Counted from the first letter of the stretch, positions 47,682 through 55,980 are shown. The stretch: DNA of 64,000 bases from Zeimonas sediminis (GCF_023721795.1 NZ_JAMQYE010000001.1:1426001-1490000), one strand, 5' to 3'. The notes: generated from the sequence alone by a model not told the origin. A program made the numbers and translations.

Positions 47682-48908
47682 ATGCGCAAGTGCCGCGCGA
47701 TGCTGCGAGGAATCGCGCCGCTGCTCGTCGCGCTCGCGCCGCTCGTCCCGGTTAACGAGCACGCCGCCGGCGGCATAGCGGCCGGCTTCACCGAGGCCGA
47801 GATCGCCACGATCCTGTCGCACGGCCCCTGGCCGCCCGCGCCGCGCCGCGACCCGACAAACCGGCTGTCGGGCGACCCGGATGCGATCGCGCTCGGTCGC
47901 GAGCTGTTCTTCGACCCGGGCCTGTCGCGCGACGGCCGGATCTCGTGCGCGAGCTGCCACGACCCCGCGAAGGGCTTCACCGACGGCCTGCCGCGCGCGA
48001 TCGGCCTCGAGCGCCACGACCGGAACACCCAGGGCCTGCACGACCTGGCCCTGCAGCGCTGGTTCGGCTGGGACGGCGGCGCCGACAGCCTGTGGTCCGC
48101 GTCGATCCGGCCGATCCTCTCGCCGCTGGAGATGGGGGCGGACGCGGCCACCGTGGCGGCGCGGCTTCGCGAGCGCCTTGGCGCGGCCGAGCGCCTCGCC
48201 GAGCGCCTCGCCGACCGCCAGGCCGGGCGAGAGGCTGCGGCCACGGACGAGGCCCTGCTGGTCGACGCCGGCAAGGCGATCGCCGCCTGGCTGGAAACGC
48301 TGGTCTCCCCGCGCAGCCCGTTCGACGAGTTCCGCGATGCGCTGGCCCGCGGCGACGAGGCGACGATGCGAACCTACCCGGCGCCCGCCCTTCGCGGGCT
48401 GAAGCTCTTCGTCGGCCGCGGCAACTGCTCGGTGTGCCACGCCGGCCCCGCCTTCACCAACGGCGAGTTCCACGACATCGGTCGCCCTTTCCTCGTCGAG
48501 CGCGGCCGCGTCGATCCGGGCCGCCACGCCGGCATCCGGCGCCTGCAGGCCGATCCGTACCGGCTCACCGGTCGCTGGAACGACCAGCCGCCCGCCGAAG
48601 GCCCGGCCGACGCGTCGCTGCGGACCCGCACCGTGGTCCTGCAGCACCGCAACTGGGGCGAGTGGAAGACGCCGGGGCTGCGCGGCCTGCGCGCCACCGC
48701 GCCGTACACGCACGACGGCAGCCTGGCCACGCTGCGCGACGTCGTCGGGCATTATTCGGAGCTGAACCTCGACCGTCTGCACGCCGACGGCGAGGCCTTG
48801 CTGCGGCCGCTGAAGCTGAGCGACGAAGAGATCGACGACCTCGTCGCTTTCCTCGAATCGCTCGATGCGCGGCGCAGCGAGACACCCAGAGGAGACGCAC
48901 GGAAATGA
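47682..48908 (+). CDS. Di-heme cytochrome c peroxidase / MauG-family protein
   Basis: A 408-residue periplasmic protein with two heme c sites, CASCH (89-93) and CSVCH (249-253). Conserved blocks include ALGRELFFDPGLSRDG, LHDLALQRWFGWDGGADSLW, SPLEMG, and the C-terminal TPGLRGLRATAPYTHDGSL. A hydrophobic N-terminus (about 8-24) serves as a signal. The family includes peroxide-reducing enzymes and MauG-like enzymes that oxidise residues of a partner protein. The neighbouring exported amidohydrolase could be such a partner, which is speculative. The stop overlaps the next ATG. Confidence 0.9.
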   Translation: MRKCRAMLRGIAPLLVALAPLVPVNEHAAGGIAAGFTEAEIATILSHGPWPPAPRRDPTNRLSGDPDAIALGRELFFDPGLSRDGRISCASCHDPAKGFTDGLPRAIGLERHDRNTQGLHDLALQRWFGWDGGADSLWSASIRPILSPLEMGADAATVAARLRERLGAAERLAERLADRQAGREAAATDEALLVDAGKAIAAWLETLVSPRSPFDEFRDALARGDEATMRTYPAPALRGLKLFVGRGNCSVCHAGPAFTNGEFHDIGRPFLVERGRVDPGRHAGIRRLQADPYRLTGRWNDQPPAEGPADASLRTRTVVLQHRNWGEWKTPGLRGLRATAPYTHDGSLATLRDVVGHYSELNLDRLHADGEALLRPLKLSDEEIDDLVAFLESLDARRSETPRGDARK

Positions 48909-49231
48909 TCAGCGAACTCGTCAGCTTCGCGCTGCCCGCCGGCATGACCCGCGAAGAGGTCGTCGAGGGCATGCGCGAGGTCGCGCCGAACTGGCGGCGC
49001 AACCCCGACCTGATCCGCAAGACCTTCCTGTACGATCCGGACGCCGGCCAGACCGGCGCGCTGTACCTCTGGCCGAACCGCGAAGCGGCCGAGCGCGCCC
49101 ACGACGAAGCCTGGCGCGCCCGCATCCGCGCGAAGTACGGCAGCGAGCCCACGATCCGTTACTTCGAGACGCCGCTGGTCGTCGACAACGCGCTGGGAGC
49201 GATCATCGACGTGGCGGCGCCGGGCGGCTGA
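48905..49231 (+). CDS. Small YdhR-like (putative monooxygenase-fold) protein
   Basis: A 108-residue protein with a dimeric alpha-beta barrel look: ELVSFALPAGMTREEVVEGM, WRRNPDLIRKTFLYD, GALYLWPNREAAERAHDEAW and YGSEPTIRYFETPLVVDN. The fold resembles the YdhR/antibiotic monooxygenase-like group. No catalytic residues can be named. It is translationally coupled (ATGA) to the di-heme gene, so its role is probably tied to that operon. Inverted-repeat element B starts 13 bases after its stop. Confidence 0.75.
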   Translation: MISELVSFALPAGMTREEVVEGMREVAPNWRRNPDLIRKTFLYDPDAGQTGALYLWPNREAAERAHDEAWRARIRAKYGSEPTIRYFETPLVVDNALGAIIDVAAPGG

Positions 49232-49243
49232 GGTTGCGCGGGC

Positions 49244-49454
49244 GAGCGGAGGACCGTGCCTGCTGCGTGGGGCCGGTGGCGCTGTCCGCTTCGCGGAAAC
49301 GCTTGGTCGCGCGGACGCTCAGCCCCGTCGTGCCCCCAAACTCGCTCCCTCCGGTCGCTCGGACATGGGGGCACTCGCGCTTCGCGCGCCGGGTCTTCGC
49401 TGCGCTCCCGCGCCAGCGCCAAAGGCCCCACGCAGCAGGCACGGCCCTCCGCTC
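49244..49454 (+). repeat. Large inverted-repeat element, copy B
   Basis: The arms 49244-49284 and 49414-49454 match as inverted repeats at 38 of 41 positions. The core is nearly identical to copy A, but the outer arms are unrelated in sequence. The inner hairpin reads TCCGC-TTC-GCGGA, and the inner 9-bp stem is GTGCCCCCA (49330-49338) with TGGGGGCAC (49366-49374), again perfectly paired. Six of the nine base pairs differ from copy A and all six are compensated. Orientation is the same as the upstream gene. Confidence 0.92.
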
Positions 49455-49657
49455 TCTCGGAGAACGAACTTGCATGCGTTGTCGTTCGGAGCCCCGCCCG
49501 CCAATATGCTCGGCGATCCGCCATGGGCCCGCGAGGATCGCTCGCCGGTCTTCGGTCACGTCGGCGAAGCCGATCCGGTCGTTCGGCAACCCGCTCGTGA
49601 CGGACAGCCCCGACCAGTCGGCCCGCATCGCCCGAGGGCCGTGCTACTCCGTCGAGA
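49455..49657. other. Unassigned spacer between elements B and C
   Basis: About 200 bases with no recognisable gene, terminator or repeat. Short open frames cross it on both strands but none has a ribosome site or a family resemblance. It could be a remnant of whatever separated the two elements. Confidence 0.5.
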
Positions 49658-49777
49658 GGCCGGGGGCGGTGCGGTCTTGCGGGGCCTTTGGCGCTGGCGC
49701 GGGAGCGTCCGCGCGACCAAGCGTTTCCGCGAAGCGGACAGCGCCACCGGCCCCGCAAGACCGCACCGCCCCCGGCC
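49658..49777 (-). repeat. Large inverted-repeat element, copy C (reversed, shortened)
   Basis: The arms 49658-49696 and 49739-49777 match as inverted repeats at 37 of 39 positions. Read on the minus strand the inside is the same as copy B (TCCGCTTCGCGGA, then AACGCTTGGTCGCGCGGACG), but then it jumps straight to CCCGCGCCAGCG. The inner variable stem, about 85-90 bases, is missing. The junction is at GCTC, a short direct repeat present on both sides in copy B. It ends 52 bases from the stop of the leftward M20 gene and has that gene's orientation. Confidence 0.9.
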
Positions 49778-49828
49778 CGCCCCCGAGCGCAGCACTGCCT
49801 CCGGCCCGCTCGACCGGGACGCGACGGC

Positions 49829-51334
49829 TCAGCGAACCGCCGTCAGCAGCGAAGCCACCGCAACGGTGAGCTTCTTCGCGTACCCGATGTGCAGGAACTC
49901 GTCCGGCCCATGCGCGTTGCTCTGCGGGCCGAGCACGCCGGTGACGACGAACTGGGCCTTCGGGAAGCGCTCGCCGAGCATGGCCATGAACGGGATCGTG
50001 CCGCCCTCGCCGATCCAGGCCACCGGGCGGCCGAAGGCGTGCCGAGACGCGTCCTCGAGCGCGCGGGCGAGCCAGGGCGCGGTGGGCGCGGCGCTCCAGC
50101 CGCTCGCCGCGTGGTCGGGCTCGAAGCGCACGACTGCGCCGTAGGGCGGGTCGCTTTCGAGCGAACGCTTCATGGCCGCCGTCGCAAGCTCGGCGTCGAC
50201 GGTCGGCGGCAGGCGCATGCTGAGCTTGAGCGTGGTTCGGGGCCGCAGCACGTTGCCGGCGTCGCGCGGCAGCGGCAGGTCGGCCGCGCCGGTGACGGAC
50301 AGCGCCGGCCGCCAGGTGCGGTTCAGCAGTCCCTCGACCGGATCGGTGGTCGTCGGCTGCGCCTGCAGGTGGCCGGGCGCGGCATGCGCCGCCGCCTGGG
50401 CGCGCAGCCTGGCCGCAGCGTCGAGTCCTTCCACCTTCGGCTGCGGCAGGTGCTCGCAGGAGGCCCACGGGAATTGCTGCCAGACCGCGTCGCCCAGGAT
50501 CGCGCCGGCCTGGCGCGCCTGCTCGAGCCGCTCGGCCGGAATCTCGGCGTGCAGCTCGGGCAGCAGCACCCGGCCGGTTGCCGGATCGTCGAGGCGCGAC
50601 AGAAGCTGGCGGGCGATCCGGAAGCTCGACGGCACCAGGCCGCTGGCAGCGCCGGAATGAACGCCGTGGCGCAGGATCTCGACGGTCAGCGTGCCGCCGG
50701 CCAGCCCGCGCAGCGAGCTCGTCACCCACAGCTGCTCGTAGTTGCCGCAGCCCGAGTCGAGCGCGCAGACCAGCTGCACGTCACCGAAGCGCGGCGCCAG
50801 CGCCTCGAGGTAGGCCGGAAGGTCGGGGCTGCCCGATTCTTCCGAAGTCTCGATCAGGCCGACGCAGCGCGGCCGCGCGATGCCCTTGGCGTCGAGCCCC
50901 TGCAGCACCGACAGCGCCGCGTAGACCGCGTAGCCGTCGTCGGCCGCGCCGCGGCCGTAGAGCCGGCCGTTCTCGATGACCGGCACGTAGGGGCCGAAGC
51001 CCTCGCGCCAACCCGCCATCTCCGGCTGCTTGTCGAGGTGGCCGTAGAACAGCACGGTGCGCTCGTTGCCGAGCCCACCGGTGGCCGGCGCGTCGAACAG
51101 CAGGCAGGGCGTGCGGCCCGGCAGCTCGACGACCTCGAGCGTGAGCCCGGCGATGCCCAGACCCCCGGCCCAGCGGCGGGCCTCGTCGAGCACCGCGCCG
51201 AGCTCGCCGCGCGCCGCCCAGCCGGCATCGAACATCGGCGACTTGGCCGGCACCCGCACGTAGTCGACCAGGCGCGGCACCAGGTCGTCGTCCCAGCGCG
51301 TATCGAGCAGCGCGCGAATGTCGGCCAGGTCCAT
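49829..51334 (-). CDS. M20-family metallopeptidase
   Basis: A 501-residue M20 zinc peptidase or dipeptidase. Metal and catalytic residues are visible: His-Asp in VLFYGHLDKQPE, GRGAADDGYAVY, the Glu pair in ETSEESGSPDLP, Asp in CALDSGCGNYEQ, and the late His in NAHGPDEFLHIGY. A dimerisation domain lies between. No signal peptide is seen. It probably trims dipeptides or N-acyl amino acids in the cytoplasm. It ends eight bases after the fba stop on the same strand order, i.e. fba is transcribed just downstream. Confidence 0.9.
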   Translation of the reverse strand: MDLADIRALLDTRWDDDLVPRLVDYVRVPAKSPMFDAGWAARGELGAVLDEARRWAGGLGIAGLTLEVVELPGRTPCLLFDAPATGGLGNERTVLFYGHLDKQPEMAGWREGFGPYVPVIENGRLYGRGAADDGYAVYAALSVLQGLDAKGIARPRCVGLIETSEESGSPDLPAYLEALAPRFGDVQLVCALDSGCGNYEQLWVTSSLRGLAGGTLTVEILRHGVHSGAASGLVPSSFRIARQLLSRLDDPATGRVLLPELHAEIPAERLEQARQAGAILGDAVWQQFPWASCEHLPQPKVEGLDAAARLRAQAAAHAAPGHLQAQPTTTDPVEGLLNRTWRPALSVTGAADLPLPRDAGNVLRPRTTLKLSMRLPPTVDAELATAAMKRSLESDPPYGAVVRFEPDHAASGWSAAPTAPWLARALEDASRHAFGRPVAWIGEGGTIPFMAMLGERFPKAQFVVTGVLGPQSNAHGPDEFLHIGYAKKLTVAVASLLTAVR

Positions 51335-51342
51335 TGCCGTTC

Positions 51343-52407
51343 TCAGGCCACGACCTGGGCCAGTTCGCCCTTCGCGTAGCGCTGGACCATCGCCGACAGA
51401 GGCACTGCCTGGATCTTGCCGCCCTGCCCCTCGCAGCCGAACTCGCGGTAGCGGGCCAGGCAGATCGCCCTGGCGGCCTCGCGGGCGGGCTTCAGGTACT
51501 CGCGCGGGTCGAACTTCGACGGGTTCTCGGCCATGAAGCGGCGGATCGCGGCGGTCATCGCCAGCCGGATGTCGGTGTCGATGTTGATCTTGCGAACGCC
51601 GTACTTGATCGCTTCCTGGATCTCCTCGACCGGCACGCCGTAGGTCTCCTTCATGTCGCCGCCGTACTTGCGGATCTCGGCCAGCAGGTCCTGCGGGACC
51701 GACGACGAGCCGTGCATGACCAGGTGCGTGTTCGGGATGCGCCGGTTGATCTCCTTGATGCGGTCGATGGCCAGGATGTCGCCGGTCGGCTTGCGGGTGA
51801 ACTTGTAGGCGCCGTGGCTGGTGCCGATCGCGATGGCGAGCGCGTCGACCTGGGTCTGGCGCACGAAGTCGGCCGCCTGCTCCGGGTCGGTCAGCAGCTG
51901 CTCGCGGGTCATCGTGCCCTCGGCGCCGTGGCCGTCTTCCTTGTCGCCCTTCATCGTCTCGAGCGAGCCGAGGCAGCCGAGCTCGCCCTCGACGGTCACG
52001 CCGACCTTGTGCGCCATGTCCACGACCTTGCGGGTCACGTCGACGTTGTACTCGTAGCTGGCGATCGTCTTGCCGTCTTCCTGCAGCGATCCGTCCATCA
52101 TCACCGACGAGAAGCCGAGGTCGATCGCGCCCTGGCAGACCGCAGGCGACTGGCCGTGGTCCTGGTGCATGACGACCGGCACCTTCGGATAGGACTCGAC
52201 CGCGGCCTGGATCAGGTGCTTGAGGAAGTCCTCGCCGGCGTACTTCCGGGCGCCGGCCGAGGCCTGCATGATCACCGGCGCGTCGACCTCGCTGGCGGCC
52301 GACATGATCGCCTGGACCTGCTCCAGGTTGTTGACGTTGAAGGCGGGAATCCCGTAGCCGTTCTCGGCCGCGTGATCCAGCAGCTGGCGCATGGAAACGA
52401 GGGGCAT
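51343..52407 (-). CDS. fba: Fructose-bisphosphate aldolase, class II
   Basis: A 354-residue zinc aldolase of glycolysis, gluconeogenesis and the Calvin cycle, cleaving fructose 1,6-bisphosphate. [26 protein letters not shown] opens the protein. Zinc ligands and active-site residues lie in [36 protein letters not shown] and [12 protein letters not shown]. The length is exactly that of the betaproteobacterial type. The gene lies upstream of the M20 gene on the same strand (8 bases). A GATAAT-like -10 occurs at 52501-52506 on the minus strand, giving a leader of about 90 bases; no clear -35 accompanies it. Confidence 0.97.
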   Translation of the reverse strand: MPLVSMRQLLDHAAENGYGIPAFNVNNLEQVQAIMSAASEVDAPVIMQASAGARKYAGEDFLKHLIQAAVESYPKVPVVMHQDHGQSPAVCQGAIDLGFSSVMMDGSLQEDGKTIASYEYNVDVTRKVVDMAHKVGVTVEGELGCLGSLETMKGDKEDGHGAEGTMTREQLLTDPEQAADFVRQTQVDALAIAIGTSHGAYKFTRKPTGDILAIDRIKEINRRIPNTHLVMHGSSSVPQDLLAEIRKYGGDMKETYGVPVEEIQEAIKYGVRKINIDTDIRLAMTAAIRRFMAENPSKFDPREYLKPAREAARAICLARYREFGCEGQGGKIQAVPLSAMVQRYAKGELAQVVA

Positions 52408-52620
52408 CTGTTCAGACCTCCGGATTGGAAACTGGGCGAAGCGCCCCCGCCGCCCTCGAAGCCTGGCCGCGAGCCGGCGGGGACAATCCGCAAACCTCCA
52501 ATTATCGCCCAGCCGGCGAGGCCGGCCAGGAATTGCTCCACGCCTGCGGGGGCGGAAACGGGGCCGCGATCGCGGGCGGCAGCCGGGGAGACGGCGCATC
52601 CGCGGTGGGGCCCGCACCGG

Positions 52621-53694
52621 TCAGCCCGCCAGCCCCCGGACCGAATCCCTGACGACCAGCCTGACCGGAACCTCGACCCGCCGCGCCGCCGGCGCGCCGT
52701 CGGCGATCTGCTCGAGCAGCATCGCGACCGTGGCCTCGACCATCGGGCCGGCGGCCTGCTCGATCGTTGTCAGGCGATAGGAATCCCAGGCGGCCTGCGG
52801 CGCGTCGTCGAAGCCGATCACCGAGACGTCCTCGGGCACCCGCAGGCCGAGCTCGTGGCGCAGCGTGTCCATCACCGCGATCGCCATGTGGTCGTTCGCG
52901 ACGAAGACCGCGTCCGGCGGCGCGCCGGACGCGAACAGCCGGCGCGCGGCACGGCGCGCACCGTCGAAGCTGTAGTTGCCCGCCGCGCGCCGGTAGCGCC
53001 GGATCCCGAGCCGCGCGAGCTCCTCGCGAAAGCCGGCTTCGCGGTCGCGGCTGGTCGAGGTGTTCTCCAGCCCGGCCACGAAGGCCGGACGGCGATGCCC
53101 CGTCCCGACCAGCGCGCGCGCCGCGATCCGGCCGCCTTCGCGATTGTCGGACGCGACCGAGCTGACCTCGCCCACGGTCGCGATCCGGTTGAACAGCACG
53201 ACAGGCACGCCGGCGCGCTGGCAGTCGCGCGCGAGCGCCGACGAGAGCGTCGCGCTGACCAGCACGATCCCGTCGACCTGGTACTGCATCAGTTGCAGGA
53301 GAAGCGCGTCGGCCGCCTCGGTGTCGCTGGTGAAGAGCAGCAGGTGGTAGCCGTCGCGCTGCAGGCGCTGCGACATCAGCTCGACGATCGCCGGGTAGAA
53401 GGGGTTCTCGAGATAGGAGACGACCATCGCCACGATCCGCGAGCGCCGCGTGATCAGCGTGCGGGCGATCGCGTTGGGCCGGTAGCCGAGCCTGCCAGCC
53501 GCGTCGAACACCCGCTCGCGGGTGGCCTCGGCGACGCTGGCGCCCGGCGTGAAGGCGCGGCTGACCGCCGACTGGCTGACACCGGCCAGGCGGGCCACGT
53601 CGAGCGAAGTGACCGCCTCCCTGCCCCTGCCCGGCGCGCCTTCGACGGCCCGCCCGCCCGTCCGCTTCGCGGCCCTTCCGCCAGCCGACGCCAT
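52621..53694 (-). CDS. LacI-family transcriptional regulator
   Basis: A 357-residue LacI-type repressor. A basic N-terminal extension (1-27) precedes the HTH and hinge region: VTSLDVARLAGVSQSAVSRAFTP (28-50) and GYRPNAIARTL. The effector domain is of periplasmic-binding-protein type (VVSYLENPFYPAIVELM, VFVANDHMAIAVMD, SVIGFDDAPQAAW). It is the last gene of the HisD-like/SDR unit, 11 bases after the SDR. Two LacI-type operator palindromes lie upstream of the first gene, so self-regulation of the operon is likely. Confidence 0.93.
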   Translation of the reverse strand: MASAGGRAAKRTGGRAVEGAPGRGREAVTSLDVARLAGVSQSAVSRAFTPGASVAEATRERVFDAAGRLGYRPNAIARTLITRRSRIVAMVVSYLENPFYPAIVELMSQRLQRDGYHLLLFTSDTEAADALLLQLMQYQVDGIVLVSATLSSALARDCQRAGVPVVLFNRIATVGEVSSVASDNREGGRIAARALVGTGHRRPAFVAGLENTSTSRDREAGFREELARLGIRRYRRAAGNYSFDGARRAARRLFASGAPPDAVFVANDHMAIAVMDTLRHELGLRVPEDVSVIGFDDAPQAAWDSYRLTTIEQAAGPMVEATVAMLLEQIADGAPAARRVEVPVRLVVRDSVRGLAG

Positions 53695-53705
53695 GTCCTC
53701 GCGAC

Positions 53706-54503
53706 TCAGGCGGCGGTCCAGCCGCCGTCGACCATCAGCGCCGATCCGGTGACCATCGCCGAGGCGTCGCTGGCCAGGAAAACGACCGCGCCCATCACGT
53801 CCTCGAGCTTTCCGAAGCGGCCGAGCGCGATCCTGGGCGCCGCGTACTCGACGAATGCCGGATCGGCGAACATCGGCCGGGTCATCTCGGTCTCGATGAA
53901 GGTCGGGCACAGCGAGTTCACCCTGATGCCGGCCGGGCCCAGTTCCCAGGCTAGCGCCTTGGTGAAGCCCTCGATCGCGTGCTTGCTCGCGCAGTACACG
54001 GTGCGCTTCATGCCGCCCACGTGCCCCATCTGCGAGGAAACGTTGATCAGGCTGCCCGGCCGGCCGGTCGGCAGCAGCGCCCTCGCCCACTCTCGCGCCA
54101 CGCGGTAGGCCGCCTTGACGTTCAGGTCGACGATCGCATCGAGGTCCTCGTCGCTCGTGTCGGTCATCAGCCGGGGCCGGTTCGTGCCGGCGTTGTTCAC
54201 CAGGATCCCGAAGGGCGCCGACTCCGCGAAGGCCCGCGCCACCGCGGCCGAGTCGGTCACGTCGAGGACCATGGTCCCGGCACGGCCGCCGCGGGCGCGG
54301 ATCGCTTCGGCCAGCGCCTCGAGCTCCGGCCGGGTGCGCGCGGCCAGCGTGACCTCGGCGCCGGCGTCGGCGAGCGCGACCGCCGCCGCCAGGCCGATCC
54401 CCCGGCCGGCGCCGGTGACGATCGCGCGGCGGCCGTCGAGCCGGAACGACGGTGTCGCGGGCAGTGCCATCGGTGCGGCGACCGGCTTCGCCGTGGTGTT
54501 CAT
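53706..54503 (-). CDS. SDR-family oxidoreductase in the HisD-like operon
   Basis: A 265-residue classical SDR: VTGAGRGIGLAAAVALAD, NNAGTNRPRL, Ser in NVSSQMGHVGG, YCASKHAIEG, and GSALMVDGGWTAA at the end. The resemblance is to sugar-acid or polyol dehydrogenases such as gluconate 5-dehydrogenase. It lies 16 bases downstream of the HisD-like dehydrogenase and just upstream of the LacI gene. It probably acts on the same polyol or hydroxyacid series. Confidence 0.9.
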   Translation of the reverse strand: MNTTAKPVAAPMALPATPSFRLDGRRAIVTGAGRGIGLAAAVALADAGAEVTLAARTRPELEALAEAIRARGGRAGTMVLDVTDSAAVARAFAESAPFGILVNNAGTNRPRLMTDTSDEDLDAIVDLNVKAAYRVAREWARALLPTGRPGSLINVSSQMGHVGGMKRTVYCASKHAIEGFTKALAWELGPAGIRVNSLCPTFIETEMTRPMFADPAFVEYAAPRIALGRFGKLEDVMGAVVFLASDASAMVTGSALMVDGGWTAA

Positions 54504-54519
54504 CGGGCGCTTCCCGCGA

Positions 54520-55842
54520 TCAGTCGAGCGCCGGCACCGGCCGGTACCAGGGCACCTCGGGCCGGTCGCCGTAGCGGCGCACGCGCAGGTTCGCCTGCTC
54601 GCCGTGCCCGGCGAAGTTCTCCATGTGGCACAGGCGCGAGCAGTACTCGCCGACCAGCGCAGACGCGGCGTCGCTGGTCACGCGCTGGTAGGTGCAGGTC
54701 TTCAGGAACTTGCCGACCCACAGCCCGCCGGTGTAGCGAGCGTTGCGCTTCGTGGGCAGCGTGTGGTTGGTGCCGATGACCTTGTCGCCGAAGCTGACGT
54801 TGGTGCGCGGCCCGAGGAACAGCGCGCCGTAGTTGGTCATGTTCTGCAGGAAGAAGTCCGGATCGCGGGTCATCACCTGCACATGCTCGAAGGCGAGCTC
54901 GTCGGCCTTGGCGAGCAGCTCCTCGCGCGTGTCGCAGACGATCACCTCTCCGTACTCGGCCCAGGACACCCGCGCGATGCCGGCGGTCGGCAGCACGCCG
55001 AGCTGCCGCTCGACCTCGGCGATCGTGTCGCGCGCGAGCTGCTCGCTGTCGGTGAGCAGGATCGCGGGAGATGTCGGCCCGTGCTCGGCCTGCCCCAGCA
55101 GGTCGACCGCGCACATCTCTGCGTCGACCGAGTCGTCGGCGATCACCAGCGTCTCGGTCGGCCCGGCGAACAGGTCGATGCCCACGCGGCCGAACAGCTG
55201 GCGCTTGGCCTCGGCGACGAACATGTTGCCCGGACCCACCAGCATGTCCACCGGCGCGATCGACCCGGTGCCGATCGCCATCGCCGCGACCGCCTGAACG
55301 CCGCCCAGCGCGAGGATCTCGTCGGCGCCGGCGAAGTGCATCGCGGCCACGATCGCCGGATGCGGCTCGCCCTGGAAGGGCGGCGCGGTCGACACGATGC
55401 GCTTCACGCCCGCGACCTTCGCGGTCAGCACGCTCATGTGCGCCGACGCGATCATCGGGTACTTGCCGCCCGGCACGTAGCAGCCCACCGCGTTGACCGG
55501 GATGTGCCTGTGGCCGAGCACCACGCCGGGCATCGTCTCGACCTCGACGTCCTTCATCGAGTCGCGCTGGATCTGCGCGAAGTTGCGGATCTGCTTCTGC
55601 GCGAAGCGGATGTCCTCGATCTCGCGCGGCGACAGGCGGCCGATCGCCTGCTCGATCTGCGCCTGCGACAGGCGGAAGTCGGCCGGGTCCCATTCGTCGA
55701 ACTTCTTCGAGTACTCGCGCACCGCCTCGTCGCCGCGCTTCTCGATGTCCGCGATGATCGCCTCGACCGTCGCGCGGACCTTCGCGTCGGCTTCGGAAAC
55801 GGCCGCGGCATCCTTGCCGCGCTTCAGGTATCGGATCGCCAT
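54520..55842 (-). CDS. HisD-like dehydrogenase (sulfopropanediol/polyol dehydrogenase type)
   Basis: A 440-residue histidinol dehydrogenase-family NAD enzyme outside any his operon. [40 protein letters not shown] and [13 protein letters not shown] are family blocks. Likely zinc and catalytic residues are conserved: Gln and His in [11 protein letters not shown], Glu-His in AFEHVQV, Asp in [15 protein letters not shown], and the final His in [10 protein letters not shown]. This branch includes HpsN, which oxidises 2,3-dihydroxypropane-1-sulfonate. The SDR and LacI neighbours also point to polyol or sulfonate catabolism rather than histidine synthesis. Confidence 0.88.
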   Translation of the reverse strand: MAIRYLKRGKDAAAVSEADAKVRATVEAIIADIEKRGDEAVREYSKKFDEWDPADFRLSQAQIEQAIGRLSPREIEDIRFAQKQIRNFAQIQRDSMKDVEVETMPGVVLGHRHIPVNAVGCYVPGGKYPMIASAHMSVLTAKVAGVKRIVSTAPPFQGEPHPAIVAAMHFAGADEILALGGVQAVAAMAIGTGSIAPVDMLVGPGNMFVAEAKRQLFGRVGIDLFAGPTETLVIADDSVDAEMCAVDLLGQAEHGPTSPAILLTDSEQLARDTIAEVERQLGVLPTAGIARVSWAEYGEVIVCDTREELLAKADELAFEHVQVMTRDPDFFLQNMTNYGALFLGPRTNVSFGDKVIGTNHTLPTKRNARYTGGLWVGKFLKTCTYQRVTSDAASALVGEYCSRLCHMENFAGHGEQANLRVRRYGDRPEVPWYRPVPALD

Positions 55843-55874
55843 GCTCGTGTGCTCCGGGAAATTCTGGAAGGGCG

Positions 55875-55890
55875 TTGCATACGCATGCAA
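55875..55890. promoter_or_regulatory. LacI-type operator 1 of the HisD-like operon
   Basis: TTGCATACGCATGCAA is a 16-base near-palindrome with central CG, matching in 6 of 7 arm positions. It lies 33 bases upstream of the HisD-like start at 55842, overlapping where the promoter or start of transcription should be. Confidence 0.6.
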
Positions 55891-55920
55891 GACGCGGATG
55901 CTATCGGTCTCGCCGCTGCC

Positions 55921-55936
55921 GTGCAAGCGTATGCAC
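55921..55936. promoter_or_regulatory. LacI-type operator 2 of the HisD-like operon
   Basis: GTGCAAGCGTATGCAC is a second 16-base site with central CG, sharing the TGCA...TGCA arms of operator 1. The two centres are 46 bases apart, enough for looping or cooperative binding by the LacI protein encoded in the operon. Confidence 0.55.
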
Positions 55937-55980
55937 GCCGCAGCCGCGAAGAGGCCGGACGCGCCGGCCCCTTCGGCGCC

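Noticed and set aside
39930-49777. Insertion sequence or CRISPR explanation for the three repeats
   Set aside because: No transposase gene or clear target duplication is visible, only two or three copies are spaced far apart, and there is no regular spacer pattern or cas gene.
54520-55842. Biosynthetic histidinol dehydrogenase hisD
   Set aside because: There are no his genes nearby. The neighbours are an SDR and a LacI regulator, and the sequence fits the HpsN-like branch better.
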